Shown one piece after another: positions 9,213 to 16,968 of a DNA stretch of 40,574 bases (positions are counted from its first letter, which is position 1; each line of letters begins with the position of its first letter). Source of the DNA: Acidobacteriota bacterium. Lineage in GTDB: Bacteria > Acidobacteriota > Vicinamibacteria > Vicinamibacterales > JAKQTR01. The stretch spans positions 1 through 40,574 of the forward strand of contig JAPKZQ010000034.1 in the NCBI GenBank assembly GCA_026393675.1, in the 5' to 3' direction. The notes below the pieces were generated by a model, which was not told the origin of the DNA, did no database searches, and worked only from the letters and a program-made list of their open reading frames with translations. The position numbers were made by a program, and so were the translations under genes.

Positions 9213-9320
9213 TGTGGAAAAGCTGTGGATGTTGACGGGAAAGCCTGTGGACGACCGGACAATCGAAAAGAAACCACGCGGAAGAACATGGCGGCGCGCA
9301 CGGCTCTCACCTGTGGATGC
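9213..9320 (+). promoter_or_regulatory. Cluster of four phased DnaA-box-like TGTGGA motifs
   Basis: Nine-base motifs TGTGGAAAA (9213), TGTGGATGT (9224), TGTGGACGA (9246) and TGTGGATGC (9312) all lie in the same orientation. Their starts are spaced 11, 22 and 66 bases apart, all multiples of about one helical turn. They match the TGTGGA core of DnaA boxes (TGTGGATAA), but none is a perfect box. No dnaA, dnaN or AT-rich unwinding element is seen nearby. A DnaA-responsive promoter or another regulator's site is as likely as an origin. Confidence 0.4.
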
Positions 9321-9341
9321 GACCTTCGTGCAGATCTTCGC

Positions 9342-9369
9342 TTGATTGCGTGAGTGAAACGCATAGAAT
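9342..9369 (+). promoter_or_regulatory. Sigma-70-type promoter for the 9414 gene
   Basis: TTGATT at 9342-9347 and TAGAAT at 9364-9369 are separated by 16 bases. The predicted start of transcription near 9376 gives a leader of about 38 nt before the ATG at 9414. The promoter may also serve the asparaginase gene downstream. Confidence 0.5.
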
Positions 9370-9413
9370 GCATGAGCTTCCACAACGGTAATGTTCGGCG
9401 GCGGTAATCATCC

Positions 9414-9638
9414 ATGGCGACGGTCATTCATCGGTTCGAAAAGGAAATCGGCGGACACCTCTATGTGATCGAAGCGTCCCCGATCCATGCGGATCGCTGG
9501 CGCGCTCAGATTGCGCGGCGGCCAGGGATGGCGTCGGCGCTGATGCCCTTCTATGGAGCGACGCCCGACGATGCCGCGACGCGGCTGGTCCAGTGGCTCT
9601 CGCTCGCGCACCACGTCTCGACCGACCCCGCCAAATAG
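9414..9638 (+). CDS. Small hypothetical protein (74 aa)
   Basis: Starts MATVIHRFEKEIGGHLYVIE and includes a strand RWRAQIARR, a loop LMPFYGAT and a helix (DDAATRLVQWLSLAHH). The predicted layout is several short strands followed by one helix, a pattern seen in small stand-alone proteins of unknown role. It lacks a signal peptide and catalytic motifs. A good promoter (9342-9369) lies upstream. The asparaginase start follows eight bases after its stop, so the two may form an operon. No strong ribosome-binding site is seen. Confidence 0.6.
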   Translation: MATVIHRFEKEIGGHLYVIEASPIHADRWRAQIARRPGMASALMPFYGATPDDAATRLVQWLSLAHHVSTDPAK

Positions 9639-9646
9639 GTTCACCC

Positions 9647-10801
9647 ATGACGCTTCTGCGATCACGACTGGTCGTTGTCTGCCTTGGCCTGTTAATCGTC
9701 GGTACCACCGCCGCGGCGGCGGCCGAGCTGCCGCGCGTGAAGATGGTGGCCACCGGCGGCACGATCTCGAATCGCATGGGCGGCCGGCTGACGGCCAACG
9801 AGCTGGTCGCGATGATTCCCGACGTGCAGCGGTTCGCGCGGCCCGAGTTCGAGCAATTCTCCAATGTCGCGAGCTCCGAGATCACGCTTGACCAGTGGCT
9901 CGCCTTGTCGCGGCGGCTGAATGACCTGTTCGCCACGCAGCCTGATCTGGCCGGCCTTGTCGTGACATCCGGCACTGACACGCTGGAGGAACTCGCCTAC
10001 TTCCTGCACCTGACCGTGCGCGACGAGCGGCCGGTCGTGGTTGTCGGGTCGATGCGCAATCCCAGCACGGTTGGCTACGAGGGCGCGGCGAACCTGCTCG
10101 AGGCGTTTCGCGTGGCGGCCTCTCCGGATGCACGAGGCAAGGGTGTGCTCGTCGTGCTGAACGATGAGATCAATTCGGCGCGCGAGGTGACGAAGACAGA
10201 TGCGCTGAGGCTGCAAACGTTTCAGAGCCGCACCGTGGGCGTGCTGGGTGTGGTCGACGCGGACCGCGTCGTCTTCTACCGCGGCACCGTCAAGCGACAC
10301 ACGTCCCGCAGCGAATTCGACGTCTCGACGATCACCGCGCTGCCTCGCGTGGATGTCGTGATGGTGTACCAGGACGCGCCCGGCGATCTGATCAAGGCCG
10401 CTGTCGACTTTGGCGCGAAAGGAATCGTGATCGCGGCGGCCGGTGCCGGTGCCACCAGCGGCACGCAGTCGGACGCCCTCTCGTACGCGGCAGACAAGGG
10501 CGCGGTCGTGGTCACGACCACGCGCGCCGGCAGCGGCAGGATCTCGGGAGGGCGGTCGATGGGGGCGCCTCCGGCTGCCGTCATCGGCGCGACGCCCGCG
10601 GCGCCTGCGACCGTTCGAGCGAGCGGATCCGCCACGGGTGCTGGCTCACAGGCGACGGGCCCGGCTCAGGCTCCGCGCCGGCGTCGGGCCTTCGTGGGCG
10701 GCGAGGACCTGCAGCCGATCAAGGCCCGGATCCTGTTGATGCTCGCGCTGACGAAGACCAGCGACCCGGCCGAGATCCAGCGGATGTTCCTGGAATACTG
10801 A
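9647..10801 (+). CDS. Secreted type II-like L-asparaginase
   Basis: Hydrolyses asparagine to aspartate and ammonia, probably outside the cytoplasm. The 384-aa product has a signal peptide (hydrophobic 8-26, cleavage near AAAAAE). The first catalytic threonine is in TGGT (36-39). The second lies in TSGTDT (107-112, the T-D pair being 110-111), and the lysine is K183 in VTKTDA. The C-terminal helix KARILLMLALTK is typical of the family. Unusually, residues about 296-348 are a low-complexity Ala/Pro/Gly/Arg segment inserted between the last core strand and the final helices. The ATG at 9647 sits directly before the signal peptide. An intrinsic terminator follows the stop. Confidence 0.88.
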   Translation: MTLLRSRLVVVCLGLLIVGTTAAAAAELPRVKMVATGGTISNRMGGRLTANELVAMIPDVQRFARPEFEQFSNVASSEITLDQWLALSRRLNDLFATQPDLAGLVVTSGTDTLEELAYFLHLTVRDERPVVVVGSMRNPSTVGYEGAANLLEAFRVAASPDARGKGVLVVLNDEINSAREVTKTDALRLQTFQSRTVGVLGVVDADRVVFYRGTVKRHTSRSEFDVSTITALPRVDVVMVYQDAPGDLIKAAVDFGAKGIVIAAAGAGATSGTQSDALSYAADKGAVVVTTTRAGSGRISGGRSMGAPPAAVIGATPAAPATVRASGSATGAGSQATGPAQAPRRRRAFVGGEDLQPIKARILLMLALTKTSDPAEIQRMFLEY

Positions 10802-10825
10802 AAACGTGGTTCCACACCGCGTTTT
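10801..10825 (+). terminator. Intrinsic terminator after the asparaginase gene
   Basis: AAAACG-t-GGT pairs with ACC-g-CGTTTT around a 5-base loop, and the right arm ends in four Ts. It begins at the last base of the stop codon. The palindromic A/T ends would let it work in both directions. Confidence 0.7.
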
Positions 10826-10890
10826 CCTGGCGCGTTGGCGACTGGCTCCTGGTCGCTGGTTTGCGCTAGAATGTCTGTTCCATCGTATGT

Positions 10891-10966
10891 GGGCCAGTAG
10901 CGCAGATGGGAGCGCGCGTGAATGGCATTCACGAGGTCACGGGTTCGATCCCCGTCTGGTCCACCA
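10891..10966 (+). tRNA. tRNA-Ala (anticodon GGC)
   Basis: A 76-nt cloverleaf with an encoded CCA end. The acceptor arm GGGCCAG pairs with CTGGTCC (one G-T). The D-stem is GCGC/GCGC, and the anticodon loop ATGGCAT gives GGC, reading GCC alanine codons. The T-arm is ACGGG-TTCGATC-CCCGT and the discriminator base is A. A TAGAAT -10 box lies at 10867-10872, though no convincing -35 was found. Confidence 0.95.
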
Positions 10967-11072
10967 CCTCTTTCTTCCGTGATTCAACCCGGGTCAGGTG
11001 CTCTCGCGCGAGCCGTAGGACTCATTCACGTCAACGCGGCGGGTCTGATGCGCCGCAGAAAGACAAGGCCGT

Positions 11073-12113
11073 ATGGATGTCTCTGATTGGCAGAAACGAG
11101 CAGGCGCGGTGATTGACGTCGGCAGCCTGCCGTCGTTCTCGCTCAAGGGGCGGGGCGGCATGGTCGGCAGGATCGGAATCATCCTGCTCGTCGTGATCGG
11201 GCTCTTCTCCACCTACTACCAGATCAGCCCGGACGAAGTGGGCGTCGTGCAGCGCTTCGGCCGGTTCATAGGAAAGACCGAACCCGGGCCCCACTTGAAG
11301 ATCCCGTTGATCGACACGGTGACCAAGGTGCCTGTGCAGCGCCAGCTTAAGGCGGAGTTCGGGTTCCGGACGAAGGTCGCGGGCGTGCGATCAACGTTTG
11401 AGGAGGCCACCGACGAAACCAGCGGTGAGTCGCAGATGTTGACCGGCGATCTCAACGTGGCGGTCGTCGAGTGGATCGTCCAGTACAAGGTGAAAGAACC
11501 CGACAAGTACCTCTTCAAGGTCCGCAAACTCGACTCGACGAACCGGTACGAGGAGACGACGTTTCGCGACATGAACGAGGCGGTCATGCGGGCTGTGGTC
11601 GGCGACCATAGCGTTAACGAGGTGCTGACGGTCGGACGCGAACTGGTCCAGCTCGAGGCCAAGACGCAGTTGCAGCTGCTCTGCGACCGCTACGAAACGG
11701 GCCTCGAAATCCTCCAGATCGTGTTGCAGGACGTGAACCCTCCGGACAAGGTGAAGCCGGCGTTCAACGAGGTCAACCAGGCGATTCAGGAAAAGGAACG
11801 CAGCATCAATGAGGCCTGGGCCGACTACAACCAGACCGTGCCTAACGCGCGCGGCGAGGCCGAGCGGGCTATCCGCACGGCCGAGGGGTACGCCCTCGAA
11901 CGCGTCAACAACGCGCGCGGCGACGTGTCGCGCTTCGTCAATATCTATGACGAGTATCGCAAGGCGCCCGAGGTCACCCGCCGGCGGCTGTACCTCGAGA
12001 CCCTGAACGATGTCCTGCCGAAAACGGGACGCAAGCTCATCGTTGACGCGAATATGAAGGGGCTGCTCCCGCTCCTGAACCTCGACACGATCAAGCAGGA
12101 GGGCAAGCAGTGA
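11073..12113 (+). CDS. hflK: HflK-like SPFH/prohibitin-family membrane protein
   Basis: A 346-aa protein with a short cytoplasmic N-terminus, one membrane segment (about 30-50, VGRIGIILLVVIGLFSTYY) and then the SPFH/Band 7 domain, starting at ISPDEVGVVQRFGRF. A helical, Glu/Arg-rich region follows (NQAIQEKERSINEAWADYN). HflK pairs with HflC in a periplasmic-facing complex around the FtsH protease and modulates its turnover of membrane proteins. The next gene overlaps its stop by four bases and encodes the HflC partner. The Gly/Asn-rich N-terminal extension of E. coli HflK is missing. The ATG at 11073 is the first in frame; the ribosome-binding site is weak. Confidence 0.87.
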   Translation: MDVSDWQKRAGAVIDVGSLPSFSLKGRGGMVGRIGIILLVVIGLFSTYYQISPDEVGVVQRFGRFIGKTEPGPHLKIPLIDTVTKVPVQRQLKAEFGFRTKVAGVRSTFEEATDETSGESQMLTGDLNVAVVEWIVQYKVKEPDKYLFKVRKLDSTNRYEETTFRDMNEAVMRAVVGDHSVNEVLTVGRELVQLEAKTQLQLLCDRYETGLEILQIVLQDVNPPDKVKPAFNEVNQAIQEKERSINEAWADYNQTVPNARGEAERAIRTAEGYALERVNNARGDVSRFVNIYDEYRKAPEVTRRRLYLETLNDVLPKTGRKLIVDANMKGLLPLLNLDTIKQEGKQ

Positions 12114-13039
12114 AGACCCCAATCATCGCCGTCGTCATCGTGCTCGCCTTGCTGACGTTCTGGAGCGCGCTCTATACGGTCAGCGAGACCGAGCAGGCCA
12201 TCATCACGCAGTTCGGCGAACTGGTCGGACAGGCGCACACCGATCCCGGCCTGCACATGAAGATGCCCTTCATCCAGCAGGTGATCAGGTTCGACAAACG
12301 CTGGCTCGAGTGGAGCGGCGATCCCACGCAGATCGTCACGAAGGACAAGAAATTCCTGTCGGTGGAAACCTACACGCGCTGGCGCGTCAAGGACCCCATC
12401 CTCTTCTATCAGCGCGTCAGGGACGAGCGCGCCGCGCAGTCGCGCCTCGACGACATCGTGGACGGCGACACGCGCAACGTTGTCGCCAGCAACGATCTCA
12501 TCGAGGTCGTGCGCACCACCGATCGCAAGTTCGCCGAAATCGAGGAAATCGCCGACATGGGTACGGCCGAGGCGAGCAGGCCCATTACCACGGGACGCAC
12601 GAAGATTACGCAGGCCATCCTCGAGAAGTCGCGTCCCATCGTGGCCGAGTTCGGCATCGAACTGGTGGACGTCCAGATCAAGCGCGTCAACTATGTGCAG
12701 GACGTCCAGCAGAAGGTCTTCGAGCGGATGATCTCCGAGCGGCGGCGCGTCGCCGAACGATCACGTTCGGAAGGCCAGGGCAAGGCGGCCGAGATCCGCG
12801 GCCAGAAGGAACGCGAGCTGAAGGGCATCCAGTCGGAGGCGTACCGCAAGGCCCAGGAGATCATGGGCAAGGCGGACGGCGAATCCACGCGCATCTATGC
12901 CGAGGCGTACAGTCGCGACCCGGAGCTTTACCAGTTCCTCAAGACGATGGAGACGTACAGGAGGACGTTCGGGCAGGACACGACGCTGATCCTGTCGACC
13001 GAGGGAGAGTTCTTCAAGTACCTGAAGCAGAGCCGATAA
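12110..13039 (+). CDS. hflC: HflC-like SPFH/prohibitin-family membrane protein
   Basis: A 309-aa protein with an N-terminal signal anchor (about 3-20, IIAVVIVLALLTFWSALYTV), then the SPFH domain (VSETEQAIITQFGELVG onwards). After it comes a helical region containing ERSRSEGQGKAAEIRGQKER and the typical late SRDPELYQFLKTMETY motif of HflC. The GTG start at 12110 overlaps the hflK TGA (GTGA), so the two subunits should be made in coupled amounts. Its 3' end overlaps the convergent nucleotidyltransferase gene by 26 bases. The size and motif order match the family closely. Confidence 0.9.
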   Translation: MKTPIIAVVIVLALLTFWSALYTVSETEQAIITQFGELVGQAHTDPGLHMKMPFIQQVIRFDKRWLEWSGDPTQIVTKDKKFLSVETYTRWRVKDPILFYQRVRDERAAQSRLDDIVDGDTRNVVASNDLIEVVRTTDRKFAEIEEIADMGTAEASRPITTGRTKITQAILEKSRPIVAEFGIELVDVQIKRVNYVQDVQQKVFERMISERRRVAERSRSEGQGKAAEIRGQKERELKGIQSEAYRKAQEIMGKADGESTRIYAEAYSRDPELYQFLKTMETYRRTFGQDTTLILSTEGEFFKYLKQSR

Positions 13040-13616
13040 GGCGAGCGTAGTCGGCGGGCGTGTCGATGTCGGCACACGCGCCGTCGTCATCGACAGGCAC
13101 GTTCACGAGATCCTGATCGTGCGCGCGGACCACGGCCTTCGCCCCGAGGGCCGGGTCCGCGTGCCGCAGTTCGTCAAACACCGCGCGCGCGAACAGCACC
13201 GGGTGCCCATGGCGGCCATGGCTCGCCGGACGAATAATCGGCGAGTGTGTGCGGCGGTAGGCCTCGAGAACAGCGGCAATCGTGCCTGCCGCAACCAGAG
13301 GCACGTCCACGAGGCCCACGACCACTGCCTCGACGCCTGGCTTGTCGGCCAGCGCGAGTCCCACGTGAAGCGATGAGAGTTGGCCGTCGTCGCGCCCGGG
13401 ATTCTCGACGACTCGCGCCGGTATCCTGGCGTCGACGAGAGTCGCATCAACGGCGTCCCGCTCAGGACCAGTGACAACGACGAGATCGTCGATTCCAGCG
13501 GCGATGAACGCGCGCGCCAGGCGAACGACAAATGTGTCAGCCCCAATCGGAAGGAGTGCCTTGGGACGTCCCATCCGTGTCGAGGCCCCGGCCGCGAGAA
13601 TCATGCCAATGACCAT
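13014..13616 (-). CDS. MobA/MocA-like NTP transferase
   Basis: A 200-aa nucleotidyltransferase with the signature GMILAAGASTRMGRPKALLP at 4-23 (nucleotide-binding loop with R and K). A metal-binding Asp lies in VGLVDVPLV near 100. The segment RHGHPVLFARAVFDEL and the terminal DIDTPADYARL are typical of MocA/MobA-type enzymes that transfer CMP or GMP to molybdopterin. No molybdenum-cofactor or xanthine-dehydrogenase-family gene is in view, so the exact substrate is open. The ATG at 13616 starts directly at the signature. The last 26 bases overlap the end of hflC on the other strand. Confidence 0.8.
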   Translation of the reverse strand: MVIGMILAAGASTRMGRPKALLPIGADTFVVRLARAFIAAGIDDLVVVTGPERDAVDATLVDARIPARVVENPGRDDGQLSSLHVGLALADKPGVEAVVVGLVDVPLVAAGTIAAVLEAYRRTHSPIIRPASHGRHGHPVLFARAVFDELRHADPALGAKAVVRAHDQDLVNVPVDDDGACADIDTPADYARLIGSASGT

Positions 13617-13752
13617 TGCGTGACTATCCTACACTTCGACTCCCCTGTGTGCCACGCCACAGTGACATTACATCCTCAGGCCGGCCGCGCGAGACCCGGG
13701 CAGGCGTCGTGCGCCCCAATCCCGGGAGACACCCGTAAATGTCGCTAACGGC

Positions 13753-13781
13753 TTGACTTCCAGTAGCGATGCCCCTACACT
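13753..13781 (+). promoter_or_regulatory. Sigma-70 promoter of the cold-shock gene
   Basis: TTGACT (13753-13758) and TACACT (13776-13781) are separated by the optimal 17 bases. Transcription should start near 13788, giving a leader of about 119 nt before the cold-shock ATG at 13907. The rest of the 290-base gap between 13616 and 13907 holds no gene. Confidence 0.7.
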
Positions 13782-13863
13782 GGCGGCAATTCCCGACCCG
13801 ATTGGCCCGCCAGGCCTTCGTCTCTACGGCGAATGTTCGGCGGTCAGGTCGTACGTGTGGGAG

Positions 13864-13882
13864 CCCCAGGACGATCCTGGGG
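13864..13882 (+). promoter_or_regulatory. Hairpin in the 5' leader of the cold-shock gene
   Basis: A perfect 8-bp stem (CCCCAGGA with TCCTGGGG, loop CGA) ends about 12 bases before the GGAGGA ribosome-binding site at 13894-13899. Long structured leaders are known as RNA thermosensors in cold-shock genes. Whether this one acts that way is inference. Confidence 0.5.
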
Positions 13883-13906
13883 AACATCTGTTCGGAGGAT
13901 CAGGAA

Positions 13907-14113
13907 ATGCAAACCGGGACAATCGCACGCCTCCTCATCGACAAGGGTTTCGGTTTTATCCGCGATGAGGCCGGCCTCGAGCACTTCTTCCACCGGAGCT
14001 CCGTGAGGGGCGCGGTTTTCGAGCTGTTGCGCGAGGGCCAGCGCGTGGAATTCGTGGTTGAGGAGTCGCAGAAGGGACCGCGGGCGGGCGACGTTCGTCT
14101 GATCGAGGGATAG
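13907..14113 (+). CDS. Cold-shock domain protein (68 aa)
   Basis: A single cold-shock domain of standard length. RNP1 is KGFGFIRDE and RNP2-like is LEHFFHRSSV; both line the nucleic-acid-binding face. The C-terminus reads KGPRAGDVRLIEG, as in many CspA-like proteins. Such proteins bind single-stranded RNA or DNA and melt RNA structure. The ATG at 13907 has GGAGGA eight bases upstream. The family start MQTGTIARLL fits; the longer upstream frame is leader. The long leader with a stable hairpin and a strong promoter suggests post-transcriptional control. Two aromatic residues usual in RNP1 are reduced here, so binding may be weaker. Confidence 0.88.
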   Translation: MQTGTIARLLIDKGFGFIRDEAGLEHFFHRSSVRGAVFELLREGQRVEFVVEESQKGPRAGDVRLIEG

Positions 14114-14421
14114 GGATCATTCCGGCCGTCCGACTCCGGCGTTTGGTCGGGGCCGGCCTCGTCGCTCGTCCTCGTCGCGTGTCGTGATAGCTGCTGCTGG
14201 CGCCCCCCTGCGCGGGACTCACTCACGACCCTCCAGCGCGTCGAATCTGCCGACTCATCATCCGCCCGGGTTCAGGTGGGCGCTCGTGATCCGTACGCCC
14301 GTTCCTGCCTCTCAACCCAGTCGCGTTCCCCATGGTCTCACGCAGGGTCGCTGATTCATTGGCGCGGCCCTCGGCCGTCCGCTGTCCCACAACAAGCGAG
14401 CTCAGGGTATAGTTTCTCAAC
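14114..14421. other. Intergenic stretch before tRNA-Sec
   Basis: No gene is supported here. A GC-rich hairpin (about 14122-14153, arms CCGGCC..CCGAC and GTCGG..GGCCGG) follows the cold-shock gene and may end its transcript, though there is no U-tract. A TATAGT box at 14408-14413 is a likely -10 for tRNA-Sec; no clear -35 is visible. Confidence 0.5.
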
Positions 14422-14519
14422 GGAAGCGAACGGGGCCCGGTGGCCCTCCCGGTCTTCAAAATCGGTCGCTCCCCGCTACACGCGGGGGGGCTGGGTTCGA
14501 CTCCCAGGCGCTTCCGCCA
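14422..14519 (+). tRNA. selC: tRNA-Sec (selenocysteine, anticodon UCA)
   Basis: A 98-nt tRNA with the features of SelC. The acceptor stem GGAAGCG pairs with CGCTTCC, extended by the next base pair as expected for the 8-bp arm. The anticodon loop contains TTCAAAA with anticodon TCA. There is a very long variable arm (GCTCCCCGC..GCGGGGGG) and a T-arm with GGTTCGACTCC. The discriminator is G with CCA encoded. It decodes in-frame UGA as selenocysteine and implies selA, selB, selD and at least one selenoprotein elsewhere in the genome. None of these is in this window. Confidence 0.95.
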
Positions 14520-14527
14520 TTCGACTC

Positions 14528-14557
14528 ACCCGCGGTGCACTAACGACGCCCGCGGGT
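14528..14557 (+). terminator. Possible hairpin terminator after tRNA-Sec
   Basis: ACCCGCGG (14528-14535) pairs with CCGCGGGT (14550-14557) across a 14-base loop, nine bases after the tRNA end. It lacks a U-tract. The remaining sequence to 14817 shows no supported gene. Confidence 0.35.
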
Positions 14558-14817
14558 TCGCTCATGGCGGGCCGGGGCTCGCCGCGGCCATGGAGAATGC
14601 CCTGAGCGATCCAGCGCCAGCAAACAAGTCCAAGGGCAGCCTGTCGCGTTGGATTCCTCGAAGAGGAGAGTCAGTCTTAAGCAGGGACCGCACCCGCCGG
14701 CGACATCACGGCCGCTGCCCCGCCCTCGCGAAGTCATGCTCGTGTCACTAAATTGCACGGTGATGCCCAACCCTGGAATCGTCGCCAGTGTCTAAATGTC
14801 TCATGGAGGATCACATC

Positions 14818-16950
14818 ATGAGACCAGCGCGACTCGGGCTGCACGTGCTCGTTGTTCTGTCCATGACCGCAACCCTCGCTGCACAGCCGTCCGCCGCCAC
14901 CGGGGCCGCGCGCCTTCGGTTTCTCTTCTTCCAGCGCGATTTCGCGACCGCGGTGATCGAAGGCGAGAAGCTCGTCGCGAAGTCTCCGAACGCCGCCGAA
15001 CTGAAGGCATGGTTCGTCCTGAACGTGGTCCGCGGCGGGGACGAGAAGCGGGCCGTCGCCCTCGCCGAGGAGATGACGACGAAGAAGGCGCAGTACGCCT
15101 GGTCCTGGTTCGCCCTGGCTGGTGCGCTCAACTACCAGCGCGAGCGCCCGGCCGACGCGGTGGCCGCGGGCGAGAAGGCGTTGACGCTGTTGCCCGGCAA
15201 CGCGGACGTCATCTGGATACGCGCACAGACACTCGCCAACGACGAGAAACGGCGCGACGAGGCGATCGCGTTCGTGGACGGCCAGCGAGCCCGCGTCAGG
15301 AATCCCGCCGAGATTCTCGTGACGAAGGGCTATGCGCTGTACATGCAATCTTCTGGCGCCGCGCGCGACGAGGCAAAACTGAAAGCCGCCCTTGCCTCCT
15401 TCGAGGAAGCGCGGCAAGTTGACCCGACGAACCTAGGCGCGTGGTATCTGCCGGGATCCTACCTGAGCGGCCTTCGACGCAGCGACGAAGCCTATCCGCT
15501 GCTGAAGAAGGCGGTCGAACTGTCCCCGAACTCCACCGACGTGCATCAGGCGCTCTGGCGAGCGATAAACGGAAGTCGCGAGTTCGGCGCTGATAGAAAA
15601 CAACAAGAGGTCAAAACGGACGTCGACGCGTTCCTGAAGGCGCAGGGAGACCGCCCGGCGGCGCTATATGCCGTCGCGATGATCTCGCGCGACATGAAAT
15701 GGACCGACAGACAGCAGGAAACGGAGGAGAAGATCCTCAAGGATTTCCCTGCCAGCGTCGAATCCGAATGGGTCACCGCGTACCGTTGGAGAGACCTGGG
15801 CAGCACGATGGAGTCCGCGCAGTCGCCAGAGTATCGCCGGATCCTGCGGGACTTCGTAGCCCGCCCGCAGCATCACCTGGAGGGTCTACTGGGCGAGGCG
15901 TATCGGAATTACTTTGGAGTTCTGTCAGCCGACAAGTCGTCTTCGGGCGACGAACTGTACCGGGCGGCCGAGGGCGCGTTGAAATACGAAACGATCAACC
16001 CGCGTGTCACGTGGGTGGGCACGGCTCTCGCTCTCGCCGATCGCAAGGTGCATCTCGCCGACGCCGAACGCATCGCCCGCGAGAGCATTGGAGTCTTGAA
16101 GAAGAAGATCGACAGCCAGCGATCGTCGTACGAGACCCCAGTGGAATATGAGCGCGCCGTCAACTGGTTCACCGCGATGGGCCACGACGCGCTCGGCTGG
16201 GTCCTGCTCGCCGAAGGCCGCACGGCGGACGCCGAGAAGGAGTTGCTCGCGGCGTTCGAGCTCGATCCCCGGAGCCGGTCGAACCTGGATCATCTGGGCC
16301 GCTACTACTTGGCGACAAAAGACGAGACAAAGGCGGAAGACTACTTCGTCAAGGGGCTCGGGGTGCAGGCTGTTGGCACCAATCCCTGTGAGGCGTCTCT
16401 CCGATCCCTGTATGAGAAACGGCGCGGCAGCCTCGGGGGGTTCGACGAATACCTCTCAGGACTCAAGGACGCCGATCGCGCGAAGCGGAAGGAACGCGTG
16501 CTCGCCGAGCGTGTGTCCGCGCCGGCGGCCGTCCTCCCTTTCAACCTGAAGACGCTTGACGGCCAGCCCGTCTCGCTCGACAGCCTCAAAGGCAAGATGG
16601 TCGTCATCAACTTCTGGGGCATCTGGTGCGGCTGGTGCGTCAGGGAACTGCCTGACTATCAGAAGTTGTTCGCCAAGTACGCAGGCGACACGGGCGTCGT
16701 GATTCTGACGATCAACAACGACAGGAACCCGGACGACGTACCGCCGTGGGTGGCACAGAAGAAGTACACCTTCCCCGTTCTGATCGATGACGGCTACGTG
16801 GACAAGGTGCCACTGAACACGTTCCCGACGACGTGGTTCCTCGACCAGCAGGGGCGGAGAGTCTTCGAGAAGATCGGCTGGAGCGAACAGTTGCTCGAGG
16901 AGTTCAGCTGGCGCATTGATGCCATCCGAGCGGCCCGGCCGCCTTCGTGA
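14818..16950 (+). CDS. Secreted TPR protein with C-terminal TlpA/thioredoxin domain
   Basis: A 710-aa exported protein. The signal peptide is hydrophobic (LHVLVVLSMTATLAAQ). Helical TPR-type repeats cover roughly 30-540, for example DEAYPLLKKAVELSPNSTDV. A thioredoxin-like TlpA/ResA domain starts near 565 with INFWGIWCGWCVREL; the redox pair is C604 and C607 (CGWC). The conserved cis-Pro segment NTFPTTWFLDQQG is present. Such fusions reduce or isomerise disulfides on the outer side of the membrane, with the TPRs binding a partner. The ATG at 14818 has GGAGGA at 14805-14810; two in-frame ATGs upstream are less well placed. The gene stands alone downstream of tRNA-Sec, and neither active-site Cys is a UGA codon. 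Confidence 0.85.
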   Translation: MRPARLGLHVLVVLSMTATLAAQPSAATGAARLRFLFFQRDFATAVIEGEKLVAKSPNAAELKAWFVLNVVRGGDEKRAVALAEEMTTKKAQYAWSWFALAGALNYQRERPADAVAAGEKALTLLPGNADVIWIRAQTLANDEKRRDEAIAFVDGQRARVRNPAEILVTKGYALYMQSSGAARDEAKLKAALASFEEARQVDPTNLGAWYLPGSYLSGLRRSDEAYPLLKKAVELSPNSTDVHQALWRAINGSREFGADRKQQEVKTDVDAFLKAQGDRPAALYAVAMISRDMKWTDRQQETEEKILKDFPASVESEWVTAYRWRDLGSTMESAQSPEYRRILRDFVARPQHHLEGLLGEAYRNYFGVLSADKSSSGDELYRAAEGALKYETINPRVTWVGTALALADRKVHLADAERIARESIGVLKKKIDSQRSSYETPVEYERAVNWFTAMGHDALGWVLLAEGRTADAEKELLAAFELDPRSRSNLDHLGRYYLATKDETKAEDYFVKGLGVQAVGTNPCEASLRSLYEKRRGSLGGFDEYLSGLKDADRAKRKERVLAERVSAPAAVLPFNLKTLDGQPVSLDSLKGKMVVINFWGIWCGWCVRELPDYQKLFAKYAGDTGVVILTINNDRNPDDVPPWVAQKKYTFPVLIDDGYVDKVPLNTFPTTWFLDQQGRRVFEKIGWSEQLLEEFSWRIDAIRAARPPS

Positions 16951-16968
16951 AAGGCTCCCGACCGCGCC

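Noticed and set aside
9008-9413. Whole divergent region considered as the chromosomal origin
   Set aside because: The boxes are imperfect, no AT-rich melting region is visible, and no dnaA, dnaN, rpmH or gidA is nearby; kept only as a cluster of DnaA-like motifs.
14590-14751. Small open frame after tRNA-Sec starting MENALSDPAPANKSKG
   Set aside because: No ribosome-binding site and a basic, low-information C-terminus; probably intergenic.
16627-16638. TlpA active site CGWC considered as a selenocysteine site because tRNA-Sec is nearby
   Set aside because: Both positions are ordinary TGC codons.
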